From: Candidatus Omnitrophota bacterium | GTDB lineage: Bacteria; Omnitrophota; Gorgyraeia; Gygaellales; Profunditerraquicolaceae | NCBI GenBank assembly: GCA_026387405.1 | Contig: JAPLLV010000033.1 | Span: 1 to 36,405 of the forward strand | Length of the DNA: 36,405 nucleotides | Direction of reading: 5' to 3' | Shown here: positions 7,677 through 15,625 of the stretch, piece by piece | Layout of the letters: each line of letters begins with the position of its first letter | How positions within the stretch are numbered: position 1 is the stretch's first letter | The notes under the pieces: model-generated | Told to the model about the DNA's origin: nothing | Database searches by the model: none | What the model saw: the letters and a program-made list of their open reading frames with translations, nothing else | Position numbers and translations under genes: made by a program

Positions 7677-8333
7677 ATGGGTGAAGATAAACCGAAACTT
7701 CTAGTTGTGGATGACGAGCTTGACCAGTGCGATTCCATCAAAAATTATTTCTCCAAAAGGAATTTCACTGTTTTTACCGCTTCCAACGGCCAGGATGCGC
7801 TTAGCAGCATTAAAGAAAATAAGCCAGACATGGTTTTGCTGGATGGAAAACTCAAAGGAGAAATGGAAGGTAAAGATGTCCTGCATGTTATTCGCCAGAC
7901 CGATAAAAGAACAAAGGTAGCGATGATTACAGGTGATGTTCTGACTGAGCAAGAAATGCTGGAGGTGGTTGGTTTAGGCATCGTAGATTTCCTGCATAAG
8001 CCCGTAGACATGCAAACCCTGGAGAAGGTAGTCAAAAAGGCCTTGAAAGCCAGTTATCCCAAGGCACTTCATTTTGAGCCAATAAAGGCCAAAGAAGAAA
8101 CAGGGGATGCGTCTTTAAGGCGCATTGTGCACGATTTATCAAACATCACAAGCGATATAGCCAATAAGTGTGAGCTTTACATCCTTGACGAGGAGGAAGG
8201 CTTAAATAAGAATAAAAGTGAAAAAGAACGCCTTGATATGGCTATTGAGATAATTAAGTCCGTATTAAAGACAAGTGGCAGGTTTAAAGAATTAACCAGG
8301 AAACTCGAAGCCTTGGTTAAAAAGGGAATCTAA
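7677..8333 (+). CDS. Response regulator with DHp-like C-terminal helix pair
   Basis: The receiver domain (about 1-125) has LLVVDDELD, acceptor Asp near 56 in VLLDGKLKGEMEG, Thr in AMITGDV and Lys in FLHKPVD. A four-residue insertion follows the acceptor. The C-terminal part (about 145-218) holds LRRIVHDLSNITSDI, where H152 in HDLSN looks like a kinase H box, then a second long helix. No ATPase domain follows, so this could be a receiver plus histidine phosphotransfer module. The start is uncertain: ATG codons at 7650, 7668 and 7677 are in frame, and 7677 gives the usual few residues before the first strand. It ends directly at a strong terminator. Confidence 0.8.
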   Translation: MGEDKPKLLVVDDELDQCDSIKNYFSKRNFTVFTASNGQDALSSIKENKPDMVLLDGKLKGEMEGKDVLHVIRQTDKRTKVAMITGDVLTEQEMLEVVGLGIVDFLHKPVDMQTLEKVVKKALKASYPKALHFEPIKAKEETGDASLRRIVHDLSNITSDIANKCELYILDEEEGLNKNKSEKERLDMAIEIIKSVLKTSGRFKELTRKLEALVKKGI

Positions 8334-8372
8334 AACTTAGCTGGAGTAAAATAACAAGCTAAGTTTTATTTT
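8332..8372 (+). terminator. Rho-independent terminator after signalling island
   Basis: AAAACTTAGCT (8332-8342) pairs perfectly with AGCTAAGTTTT (8357-8367) over 11 bp around a 14-base loop. The 3' arm runs into a T-rich stretch. It overlaps the stop codon of the receiver gene and closes the island. Confidence 0.75.
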
Positions 8373-8426
8373 GCATACTTCTTAAAGATATTTATAAAGT
8401 TTTTTCTGCGAGAGGAGAGGTAAACG

Positions 8427-8525
8427 ATGAGTCAACCGTATGTTTGGTTACCAAAAGTTCAAGAAATTATTTGCATCTACAAGAACAACGCGCGATGTCT
8501 TGCTCGTTTCATTCCTTCCCTGTAA
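8427..8525 (+). CDS. Possible 32-residue peptide behind a strong ribosome site
   Basis: A very good GAGGAGAGG site ends 6 bases before ATG 8427, which opens a frame of only 32 codons (begins MSQPYVWLPK, ends at TAA 8523-8525). The longer frame beginning at 8440 overlaps it in another phase and lacks its own ribosome site. Either this is a short peptide coupled to the next frame, or a frameshift has split one gene. Confidence 0.3.
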   Translation: MSQPYVWLPKVQEIICIYKNNARCLARFIPSL

Positions 8526-8769
8526 TACCCCACATTTTGAACCCCTTTTAAAACCCAAGACATTCAAAAAACATAACAGTTCTGCTTTTTATTTTGATAG
8601 ATGCCCGGATTATATCCAGGATCCTTCTGCCTATCAGTCTAACCTGATTTTTTTAAGGAGAGGACTTTCACAAGCGGAAGTTATCGCAGGGTCGGGTCTG
8701 GAGTTTCATTTTAAGGGATGCGATGCTTCCTTTGTGATAGAAAAGCCGTTTAAAGCCACGGGCGGTTAA
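8440..8769 (+). CDS. Hypothetical protein, 109 residues, frame uncertain
   Basis: This open frame has no recognised family. The C-terminal two thirds (from SAFYFDRCPDYIQDPSAYQS to SFVIEKPFKATGG) look protein-like, while the first 30 residues are in conflict with the better-initiated frame at 8427. The true product may begin in that frame and shift, or start internally. It lies alone between a terminator and the secreted propeller gene. Confidence 0.3.
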   Translation: MFGYQKFKKLFASTRTTRDVLLVSFLPCNTPHFEPLLKPKTFKKHNSSAFYFDRCPDYIQDPSAYQSNLIFLRRGLSQAEVIAGSGLEFHFKGCDASFVIEKPFKATGG

Positions 8770-8857
8770 AAAGAAAGGGAGGTAAAGAAGGCAGTAACCG
8801 CTTCAGGAACGGTAACAATGAGTATCTTGGCTATTTAAAAGACGCTGCATAAAGACT

Positions 8858-8895
8858 AAAAGAGATGCCCTTGGGGTCAGGGGGTTTCTCTTTAG
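8858..8895 (+). promoter_or_regulatory. Hairpin before the propeller gene
   Basis: AAAGAGA near 8858-8866 pairs with TCTCTTT near 8886-8892, with an inner CCC/GGG pairing, and ends just before the AGGAGAGG ribosome site of the 8905 gene. It could act as a terminator for the unit upstream or as a leader hairpin. The flank 8770-8857 holds a further short ACCG/CGGT inverted pair and nothing else I can name. Confidence 0.35.
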
Positions 8896-8904
8896 GAGAG
8901 GAAG

Positions 8905-10638
8905 ATGTTTAGGAAGCAGTTTTTTTTGTTCAGCATAGTTGTGGCAATGATGTTTCTGTTTTTGCCAGTCTATGCGGGTTCAGACACGCAGTTAATAGTT
9001 GATACGTATTACCCTACTACCGACAGGGTGACGTATAACCAGACGCAATGGTATAGCTTTAATGGCGTTGCGGGAAACGGATACTGCATAACGCTTGCTC
9101 CGACATCAGGGAATAGCGACCTGTATCTTATGAATAATAATTTCAACCTCGTTGGCTCAAGCCAGAATACAGGCGCTAATGTGGACAAGGTATGGTATGG
9201 ACAAGATAACTCTGGGGTATTCCACGTAGCTTGTTTAGGTTTGGGCAATCCTTACTCTGATTACACTGTTCAGGTGCTCAAAGCTCCCTATGTCAAGTCT
9301 ATCGATCTTACTTCTGGAAATGCAGGAACAGTTGTGACCTTAACCGGATATGGATTTTGGATTAGCCAATCTGCCGGCTATGTGAAATTCGGGGATACCA
9401 AAGCCACAAGCTATTCTTTGTGGACAAATACCCAGATTAAGGTAACAGTTCCTTCCGGGGTAGGTGGCACAGTGCCTATTACAGTTTGGGTAAATAACGG
9501 CGATGCCAGGCTAACGCCGAACAGGTCAAGCAATCCAGTGAATTTCAACTGTGGCGGAGTTTCCTCCAATGGCACAATGCCCAGATATGACTTAGCCAGG
9601 AGCGGATATACTTCAGGCGCACCAAAGACGTTTCCGTTAAGCGTAAAATGGACCTTCAACACCAGGCTCCCAGTGCAAAATCCGCCTGTTGTTGCAAACA
9701 ATATCGCCTATTTCGTTGCCGATGTCCTTTACGCCGTGGATGCCAATACGGGGGCTTTAAGGTGGAGCAGCAATTTAGTAACAGTTTCTTCTTCTACTCC
9801 TACTGTTGCCGGAGATAAGCTTTACACAAATGCTTGTGATGCGAAGTTTGTAATGTATTTTACGGCCTTTGATGCCAATACCGGTAGCGTGAAGTGGAGA
9901 TTCAATACCGGCGGTAACTCTACAGTTACTGAATCGGCGGTTTACAACGATGTCGTTTATTTCACAACAGGGACAAAGCTTTATGCCTTGAATACCCGGG
10001 ACGGTTCTTTGAAGTGGAGTTACACGGCTCAAGCATCGCTTGAAATTGCGCCCTGCGTAATATCCAATAACGTTATTTACATCGCTGATATTAGCGGAAA
10101 GATGTATGCCTTGGATGTGAATACCGGATCAGTAAAATGGACATATGCCATTGTAAAAAATACAACCGGTAACTGTCAGATAAGCCGTTTTACAGTTTCC
10201 AATGGTATAGTCTATTTTGGAAACTTTGGTGGAGGAAATCCGGTTGCCCTATATGCCTTAGACGCAAATACCGGTGTTCTAAAGTGGAAGGATACAGGGT
10301 TCGTGGATATAGCTGATCTTGTGATTGCCAACGGAGTAGGATACGCCTATATAAATACAAGCGGTTTTTACCCTTGGGCTTTCAACGCAGCGACAGGTAC
10401 CGGTAAGTGGTCAATAAACGGCAGCACGCCATCTATAACAGATGGCCTTCTGTTTACTACCGCTTGGGAAAATCCCTATAACTGCCTCAAGGTGCTTGAT
10501 TCTAATACCGTGGCACTGAAATGGAAGTACAACTTTGCGGGTGTTTCCCAGGTCTATGCGCCTTCAACTTATAACGGTAAAGTTTATGTAGGAACGGTTA
10601 ACGGCAGCGGTGGGACGCTATATTGTTTAGGACAATAA
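8905..10638 (+). CDS. Secreted PPC-TIG-PQQ beta-propeller protein
   Basis: The 577-residue product has a Sec signal peptide (residues about 1-24, ending PVYAG). A bacterial pre-peptidase C-terminal-like beta domain follows at about 33-133 (WYSFNGVAGNGYCITL, NSDLYLMNNN), then an IPT/TIG domain at about 131-215 (SIDLTSGNAGTVVTLTGYGF). From 225 to the end are PQQ-like propeller blades, each with a variant of YALDANTGSVKW. Such propellers usually bind other proteins or polymers rather than PQQ when catalytic residues are absent, as seems the case here. It is probably exported to the periplasm or cell surface. An AGGAGAGG site precedes the ATG. Confidence 0.85.
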   Translation: MFRKQFFLFSIVVAMMFLFLPVYAGSDTQLIVDTYYPTTDRVTYNQTQWYSFNGVAGNGYCITLAPTSGNSDLYLMNNNFNLVGSSQNTGANVDKVWYGQDNSGVFHVACLGLGNPYSDYTVQVLKAPYVKSIDLTSGNAGTVVTLTGYGFWISQSAGYVKFGDTKATSYSLWTNTQIKVTVPSGVGGTVPITVWVNNGDARLTPNRSSNPVNFNCGGVSSNGTMPRYDLARSGYTSGAPKTFPLSVKWTFNTRLPVQNPPVVANNIAYFVADVLYAVDANTGALRWSSNLVTVSSSTPTVAGDKLYTNACDAKFVMYFTAFDANTGSVKWRFNTGGNSTVTESAVYNDVVYFTTGTKLYALNTRDGSLKWSYTAQASLEIAPCVISNNVIYIADISGKMYALDVNTGSVKWTYAIVKNTTGNCQISRFTVSNGIVYFGNFGGGNPVALYALDANTGVLKWKDTGFVDIADLVIANGVGYAYINTSGFYPWAFNAATGTGKWSINGSTPSITDGLLFTTAWENPYNCLKVLDSNTVALKWKYNFAGVSQVYAPSTYNGKVYVGTVNGSGGTLYCLGQ

Positions 10639-10654
10639 GCACAGTTAAATTCCC

Positions 10655-10720
10655 CGCCAGCCACAGAGTCACCAGATAGAGCTGGGTGAGGGACGCCGGG
10701 CTTCCGAAAGGGAGCCCGGC
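10655..10720 (+). ncRNA. Structured leader before LacI-HTH gene
   Basis: Two hairpins stand back to back. CACCAG...CTGGGTG (from about 10670) closes a six-base loop ATAGAG and leaves one unpaired G on the 3' side, the same CACC/GG-G-TG arrangement as in the leaders at 33434 and 34163. Then GCCGGGCTTCC pairs with GGGAGCCCGGC over 11 bp with a GAAA tetraloop, ending near 10719. There is no T run, so it is not a typical terminator. It could regulate the 10739 gene or stabilise the upstream mRNA. Confidence 0.4.
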
Positions 10721-10738
10721 ACTAAAAAAGACTTATAT

Positions 10739-11086
10739 ATGACTATAAAAGATATCGCGCGTTTAGCAGGGGTTTCTACAACAACGGTTTCCCGGGTAAT
10801 CAATAACGTAAGAGGGGTATGCGAAGAAAACAGGCAAAAGGTCCTGGCGGTTATTAAAGAATACTCCTATTTTCCTAATCATTACGCCCACAACTTAGCC
10901 TTGCGCCGAAAAGAGGAGAACCCCTTGCAGCTGGAACTCTTTATAGAAGATCTGGAAAAACAGGGTATGCCTAAGCACTGCGGAGTATGCAGTCGGTATC
11001 TTGTTTGTACAAAAATAAACCCTCAAGAAGCCTGTCCATGGATTAAACGATACAGGGATTGGCAGGGTAGGAATTTCCTTCCGTAA
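10739..11086 (+). CDS. LacI-type HTH protein with four-cysteine tail, no sensor domain
   Basis: Residues 1-50 are a canonical LacI DNA-binding domain (TIKDIARLAGVSTTTVSRVI and the hinge region after it). The protein ends at 115 residues, so the periplasmic-binding-protein-like sensor of about 280 residues is absent. Instead a linker leads to HCGVC, five residues, C, an INP element and C-x-W at about 80-101, matching the tail of the 7441 protein in spacing. It could be a DNA-binding protein that senses metal or redox state through the cysteines; this is inference. No strong ribosome site precedes the ATG. Confidence 0.7.
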   Translation: MTIKDIARLAGVSTTTVSRVINNVRGVCEENRQKVLAVIKEYSYFPNHYAHNLALRRKEENPLQLELFIEDLEKQGMPKHCGVCSRYLVCTKINPQEACPWIKRYRDWQGRNFLP

Positions 11087-11287
11087 TCCTGGTTCAACAA
11101 CTCCTTTTCTTTAATTTTATTTATATCTTATTAATAAATTTGTGCAATATTTACGGTGTCAACATCCTGTCCTGGCGCCTTATTTTGCCGCTACAAGTGA
11201 AATGCTGGTCAGCCTGCTCCTCTGGACGAACCATTGCCTGCTTCAGATCCCCTTTTCCTGCTTTAAGTTTTCCTGAGTTAAAGGTCA

Positions 11288-11483
11288 CTTGTTTAGTTCG
11301 CTTCGGGCTATTGTTCGCGTGTGAAAATTTTTTCCGTGTCCTACGGTTTGCGTCTCGTTGCGTTCGCCAGGCGTCTGGAAGGCATGCTTACGGCAAGCTC
11401 ACTTCACTCAACGCAGATCCTTGGGCACATTTGGAAAAAATTTTCTAATACACGCTCACAATGTCCCGAGCAAACTAAGCAAG
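11288..11483. repeat. 196-bp imperfect palindromic element
   Basis: The left arm (from CTTGTTTAGTTCGCT at 11288 through GAAAATTTTTTCC) is mirrored by the right arm (GGAAAAAATTTTC through AGCAAACTAAGCAAG at 11483), with scattered mismatches and small gaps. The central part contains weaker continuing complementarity. No transposase is encoded. It resembles a MITE or other hairpin-forming repeat. Confidence 0.6.
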
Positions 11484-11522
11484 CACTCAAATCTACCGTT
11501 GTCACCCGCAAACAGTAAATAA

Positions 11523-11551
11523 TTGACAAGGGCGAGGGGATATGTTAAAGT
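11523..11551 (+). promoter_or_regulatory. bamD promoter
   Basis: TTGACA (11523-11528), a 17-base spacer and TAAAGT (11546-11551) lie just upstream of the ATG at 11561. Transcription would start within a few bases of the ATG, so the mRNA is probably leaderless. Confidence 0.65.
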
Positions 11552-11560
11552 TAACCTATT

Positions 11561-12502
11561 ATGAAGCGTATATTTTTAATCTTGATCATAGTTTTAAGTT
11601 TGAGCGTGGAGAAGGCCTATCCCTATTGGATCTGGACGCCTAAGACCGGGAAATGGGTCAATCCTAAGAACGCGGTCAAACCTACACCGAAGGAGCAGTT
11701 TGATCTTGCCAAAAGCCTATACGATATAAAGAATTACGAAGAGGCCAAGCGCGAATTTAAGAAATTGCTTAAAAGCTATTCCAAGTCCTTTGAGGCCACG
11801 GAGGGCCAGTATTATCTGGGCTTGACAGAGGAGGCGCAAGGGAATCTCTACGAGGCCTATCTTGCCTACCAGAAAGTAATTGATAAATATCCGTTTTCTG
11901 AGCGTATCCAGGAGATCAATGGGCGCGAATATAAGATCGGGGAGGCCTTTATGTCCGGGGTCAAACGTAAGGCCATGGGCGTGACGTTACCGGTTGAGAA
12001 TCCTGCCCTCGAGATCTTCGCTAAGGTGGTGGAAAATTCAACCTATGGCCCTCTGGCTGCCAAGTCGCAATATAAATTGGGCCTGGTGCTTAAAGGCCTG
12101 ATGCGTTATTACGAGGCAGAGGAGGCATTCAATAAGGTTGTTACCAGTTATCCGGACAGCGAATGGGTGGGCGCGGCAAAATTCCAGATCGCCGCCTGTC
12201 GGGCTGCGGTCTCCCGCGGCCCGGCGTATGACCAGGGCGCGGCCAAAGAGGCCAAGGATAAATTCGAGGAATTTGTGCGGGAAAACCCCGACGCGGTACT
12301 ATCGCGCGACGCGGAAAAGAACATAAATCAACTCAACGAGCGGGAGGCGGAGAGTTATTACTCCATCGGCCGTTTTTATGAGAAACAAAAAGCTTACAAT
12401 GCCGCAAAGATTTATTATGAGGATGTACTGAACAGCTATCCTAATAGCGTATGGGCGGCCAAGTCTCTGGAGAGGATGCAGATGATGGAGAAGAGGAAAT
12501 GA
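11561..12502 (+). CDS. bamD: Outer-membrane assembly protein BamD-like TPR protein
   Basis: This 313-residue exported protein has a signal peptide (residues about 1-20, hydrophobic IFLILIIVLSLSV) and tetratricopeptide-like repeats through its length (ARREFKKLL-type helices, AYLAYQKVIDKYPFS, AEEAFNKVVTSYPDSEW, AAKIYYEDVLNSYPNS). Repeat phrasing and the neighbouring lptE fit BamD, the lipoprotein of the BAM complex that inserts outer-membrane proteins. A lipobox cysteine is not visible after the signal peptide, so it may not be a lipoprotein here. The promoter abuts the ATG and no ribosome site is seen. Its stop overlaps the lptE start (ATGA). A general TPR envelope protein is the alternative. 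Confidence 0.75.
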   Translation: MKRIFLILIIVLSLSVEKAYPYWIWTPKTGKWVNPKNAVKPTPKEQFDLAKSLYDIKNYEEAKREFKKLLKSYSKSFEATEGQYYLGLTEEAQGNLYEAYLAYQKVIDKYPFSERIQEINGREYKIGEAFMSGVKRKAMGVTLPVENPALEIFAKVVENSTYGPLAAKSQYKLGLVLKGLMRYYEAEEAFNKVVTSYPDSEWVGAAKFQIAACRAAVSRGPAYDQGAAKEAKDKFEEFVRENPDAVLSRDAEKNINQLNEREAESYYSIGRFYEKQKAYNAAKIYYEDVLNSYPNSVWAAKSLERMQMMEKRK

Positions 12503-13074
12503 GGCATCGCATATCGCTTAAAAGGCTTTTGATTATATTTGCCATTTGCTATTTGCCATTTGCCATACTGGGTTGCGGCTATACTACGCGCTCGGCGATC
12601 TCAACCAAGTACAAAACCGTCTATATACCTCCTTTTTTAAATAAGATAGATATCGCGAATGAGTCCTCTACCGGAAATAAATATACTATCTATCATCCCG
12701 GGTTGGAAAGCGATGTTACCAAGGGCGTCTCCAATAAATTCCTCTTTGACGGGAACATCAGGCCGGTAAAGTCCGAAGCCGCGGATGTGACCTTAAAAGG
12801 CGAGCTTGTGGATTACCGCCGCGACGCCCTACGTTATGACGATAGCAGCGAAGTCGCGGAATACCGCATAAGCGTGAGCGTTAATCTTAAATTATGGGAT
12901 AACCGCAAAAACGAGTTGATCTGGGAAGAGAATGGTTTTACCGGAATAGCCGACTACTTTCCTACCACATCTACCTTGTTGAACGTGACCAAAAAGACAG
13001 ATGATCAGGCGATCAGCGACGCTGTCGTGGATCTAGCGCGCAGGATTGTGGAACGCAGCGTTGAGGAATGGTAA
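12499..13074 (+). CDS. lptE: LPS-assembly lipoprotein LptE-like
   Basis: The 191-residue product has a lipoprotein signal with Cys 26 in ILGCGYTT, followed by a beta-rich domain with the LptE-type features YKTVYIPPF near the N-terminus and a C-terminal helix DLARRIVERSVEEW. LptE plugs the LptD barrel in the outer membrane during LPS export. The ATG at 12499 overlaps the bamD stop in ATGA and is preferred over an upstream in-frame ATG within bamD. Four 7-base units (consensus ATTTGCC, 12537-12564) make up the hydrophobic core of the signal peptide. It overlaps holA by 7 bases. Confidence 0.8.
   Translation: MRHRISLKRLLIIFAICYLPFAILGCGYTTRSAISTKYKTVYIPPFLNKIDIANESSTGNKYTIYHPGLESDVTKGVSNKFLFDGNIRPVKSEAADVTLKGELVDYRRDALRYDDSSEVAEYRISVSVNLKLWDNRKNELIWEENGFTGIADYFPTTSTLLNVTKKTDDQAISDAVVDLARRIVERSVEEW
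12537..12564 (+). repeat. Heptamer tandem repeat ATTTGCC x4 inside lptE
   Basis: Units ATTTGCC, ATTTGCT, ATTTGCC, ATTTGCC run without gaps. Because 7 is not a multiple of 3, each unit is read in a different phase, giving the hydrophobic residues IFAICYLPFAI of the signal peptide. Confidence 0.85.
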
Positions 13075-13724
13075 AACTTGCCCCGCCAGTATATCTTTTT
13101 ATCGGCTCCGACAGCCTTTCCAAAGACACACAGATAAAAAAACTCAAAACCCAATTCCTTCCGGAAAAGTTGAGAGATTTTAATCTGGATGTTCTCTCTG
13201 CCGACGGCCTGGAGTTAAAGGCCTTGCAGGAGAGCCTGCTGCGCCTCCCCGTGCAGTCTCCCAAGAGGATCATCGTTATAAAAGACTGCCAGGACTTTAT
13301 CGAGGAGGTCCGCGGCTTCCTGAAAGACTACATACCAAAAGCCCGGCCGGAAACAATCCTGATCCTGGATTTCAACCGGGTAGACGGGCGCAATGACTTC
13401 GTGAGGTCTATTTCCCGCTATTGCGTTCAATTTTCCTCTCCTGATAAGCGCGCCCTGGATACCTTCAGCTTAAGCCGCCGGATAGAGGATAACGATGCCG
13501 CCGGAGCCTTAGAGGTATTGCATCAGCTTCTAATGGAAGGGGAAAGACCGGAACGGATTATGGGCGGCTTGAGGTATGACTGGGAGAAGAATACACTTGC
13601 TTCCGGCAAGATAAGGCGCAGGCTGAAACTCCTGCTTACCTGCGATGTGGAGATAAAGACCGGCCGGCTAAAAGCCGATTTTGCCTTGGAAAAACTGGTT
13701 ATCGGTCTATGCGCCTTTAAGTAA
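13068..13724 (+). CDS. holA: DNA polymerase III delta subunit, short form
   Basis: The 218-residue product begins VYLFIGSDSLSKDTQIKKL, the usual opening of the delta subunit that loads the sliding clamp, and continues with DVLSADGLELKALQESLLRLP and ILILDFNRVDGRNDF, typical of domain 1. The C-terminal part (LEVLHQLLMEGERPERIMGGL) fits the collar domain. At 218 residues it is about 100 shorter than most HolA proteins, so the middle region is compressed. It overlaps lptE by 7 bases and meets rpsT tail to tail with an 18-base overlap, which is where holA lies in many bacteria. Confidence 0.75.
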   Translation: MVKLAPPVYLFIGSDSLSKDTQIKKLKTQFLPEKLRDFNLDVLSADGLELKALQESLLRLPVQSPKRIIVIKDCQDFIEEVRGFLKDYIPKARPETILILDFNRVDGRNDFVRSISRYCVQFSSPDKRALDTFSLSRRIEDNDAAGALEVLHQLLMEGERPERIMGGLRYDWEKNTLASGKIRRRLKLLLTCDVEIKTGRLKADFALEKLVIGLCAFK

Positions 13725-13970
13725 TCTCAGGGATAGCCGTGATTTTTTGCGGTTGGCCCTATTGACGGGGATAATTCCTTTTTTTGCCGCTTTGTCCAGC
13801 TTGGAGAAGGTAGTTTTGAGCAGCGTTTTTGCTTCTTCGAGTTTTTTTTCCGATATTAAACTCTGGAATTTCTTGAGTGTTTTCTTCAGCTCTACTTTTA
13901 CCTTCAGATTGCGTAGGTGTTTTCTCTTGATGGAACGTTGTGTTTTAACGGAAGTGCTGCGTCTTGGCAT
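13707..13970 (-). CDS. rpsT: 30S ribosomal protein S20
   Basis: This 87-residue, very basic protein matches S20: SVKTQRSIKRKHLRNLKVK at the N-terminus, long helices, and the conserved end GIIPVNRANRKKSRLSLRL. S20 binds 16S rRNA early in 30S assembly. An AAGGAGAG site lies 7-8 bases before the ATG. It is divergent from murJ and overlaps holA at the 3' end. Confidence 0.95.
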   Translation of the reverse strand: MPRRSTSVKTQRSIKRKHLRNLKVKVELKKTLKKFQSLISEKKLEEAKTLLKTTFSKLDKAAKKGIIPVNRANRKKSRLSLRLLKGA

Positions 13971-14020
13971 GGCTTCTCTCCTTAGTTTTAGTTTATTTTT
14001 TATAGCATAATTAACTCTTT

Positions 14021-15625
14021 ATGTCAACAGAGAATTCTCTGCCGCTCCACCACCATCATTCTATTGCCAGGTCCGCCGGCGTTATAGGCCTGGCAACATT
14101 CTGTTCCCGCCTATTAGGTTTCTTGCGCGATGTGGTGATCGCCAGGATATTCGGCGTATACCTCTACGCGCAGGCGTTCGTGATAGCCTTCCGTATCCCT
14201 AATCTGTTCCGTGATTTATTGGGAGAGGGAGCGGCTAACGCGGCCTTTGTGCCGGTATTCAGCGAATATACCGTTAAGCATTCTAAGGAAGAATTCTGGG
14301 AATTGGCAAATGTAGTGCTTAACCTGTTGTTGGTGATACTCATGTCCCTGACCATCGTCGGGATAATCCTTTCTCCCGTATTGGTGCGCCTGATGGCGCC
14401 GGGTTTTGTGGCCTCTCCGGAAAAGCTGGAGATCACTATACGGCTTAACCGCATCATTTTCCCCTATATATTATTAGTAAGCCTGGCGGCATACTCCATG
14501 GGGATATTGAATTCGCTGAAGCACTTTGCCGTGCCTGCCTTTGCCCCGTGCCTGCTGAATATCTCCATTATTATCTTTGCCCTCGCCTTTGGCGAAGGGA
14601 TAAAAGGCCTGGCCTGGGGCGTTTTGGCAGGAGGGGTTTTGCAATTGGCGATCCAGATACCCGTCCTCTACAAAAAAGGGTTCCGCTTAAAATTGTTCAG
14701 TAGTTTCAGGCATCCCGCGGCCAATGAGATCGCAAGGTTGATGCTGCCAAGGGTATTTAGCTCGGGTGTTTACCAGCTGAACAATTTTGTGGATTCCATA
14801 TTCGGTTCCCTAAGCTTGATCGTCGGAGAGGGGGGCGTGGCAGTTTTGTATTTTGCGTATAGGTTGATACAATTCCCTCTGGGAATTTTTTCTACCTCGC
14901 TCTCCCAGGCGATATTACCTGTTTTATCCAGGCAATCCGCGGAAGGAAAGCTCGATGAATTGAAGCTGACCCTTTCCTTTGGCCTGCGCGCGACATTCTT
15001 TGTGATGATCCCTGCCTCGGTAGCCTTTATGGTCCTGGCTAAGCCGGTGATCGAGGGCCTTTTTGGCGGAGGAAAGTTCGATTTATACGCCATTAATACT
15101 ACTGCCAGGGTCTTGATATTCTACAGCCTGGGCCTGACTGCCTACGGAGCCATAAAGATCACGCAATCCTGTTTTTTCGCGCTTAAGGACACCGTGACCC
15201 CCACCAAGGTTTCGGTTTTAACCCTGGCCCTGAACGTCATTTTTAATTTGCTCCTTATGTTTCCCATGAAACTGGCGGGCCTGGCCCTGGCAACTTCTTT
15301 ATCGGGGATTATCAGTTCTCTGATCCTTTTCTTCCGGGTGCGCAAGCGCCTCAGCCCTTTTAGCGCAAGGCCGCTTATATTTTCATTCCTGAAAATTACC
15401 TGCGCCAGCCTTTGCATGGGGATAGTCTGTTATTTTGTTTCGCGGCATAGCCTTATCCCGGCAGGAGGTATAATCTTAAGGTTGGCGAATTTAATCTATA
15501 TGGTTGTCGCCGGGCTGGCCTCTTACACGGCCTTTTGTTTTATCTTCAGGCTGCGCGAGATGCTGGAGATCTATAATTGGCTTTTTAAGAAACGTAACAA
15601 CCGGCAAATTCAAGCGCATGTTTAA
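14021..15625 (+). CDS. murJ: Lipid II flippase MurJ (MviN)
   Basis: This 534-residue integral membrane protein has about 14 hydrophobic helices and the MviN signature near the N-terminus (ATFCSRLLGFLRDVVIARIFG, RIPNLFRDLLGEGA). MurJ moves lipid II across the inner membrane for peptidoglycan synthesis. The arginines in the first helices that are needed for flipping are visible (SRLLGFLRD). No ribosome site precedes the ATG; a CATAAT box at 14006-14011 would put the transcript start at or next to the ATG, suggesting a leaderless mRNA. The stop overlaps the uvrC start by 8 bases. Confidence 0.93.
   Translation: MSTENSLPLHHHHSIARSAGVIGLATFCSRLLGFLRDVVIARIFGVYLYAQAFVIAFRIPNLFRDLLGEGAANAAFVPVFSEYTVKHSKEEFWELANVVLNLLLVILMSLTIVGIILSPVLVRLMAPGFVASPEKLEITIRLNRIIFPYILLVSLAAYSMGILNSLKHFAVPAFAPCLLNISIIIFALAFGEGIKGLAWGVLAGGVLQLAIQIPVLYKKGFRLKLFSSFRHPAANEIARLMLPRVFSSGVYQLNNFVDSIFGSLSLIVGEGGVAVLYFAYRLIQFPLGIFSTSLSQAILPVLSRQSAEGKLDELKLTLSFGLRATFFVMIPASVAFMVLAKPVIEGLFGGGKFDLYAINTTARVLIFYSLGLTAYGAIKITQSCFFALKDTVTPTKVSVLTLALNVIFNLLLMFPMKLAGLALATSLSGIISSLILFFRVRKRLSPFSARPLIFSFLKITCASLCMGIVCYFVSRHSLIPAGGIILRLANLIYMVVAGLASYTAFCFIFRLREMLEIYNWLFKKRNNRQIQAHV

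Larger units (their letters stand above)
11087..11560. other. Intergenic region without a supported gene
   Basis: About 470 bases separate the LacI-type gene from bamD. I see an imperfect long palindrome (11288-11483) and the bamD promoter (11523-11551). The frames open here have no ribosome sites, no recognisable protein character, and mirror the palindrome. Confidence 0.6.

Noticed and set aside
10655-10720. c-di-GMP-I (GEMM) riboswitch
   Set aside because: CACAG and GGGACGC occur, but the AAAGCC receptor part and second stem of the known consensus are absent.
11140-11518. Overlapping open frames of 65-102 codons
   Set aside because: They lie on the long palindrome, lack ribosome sites, and look like random translation.
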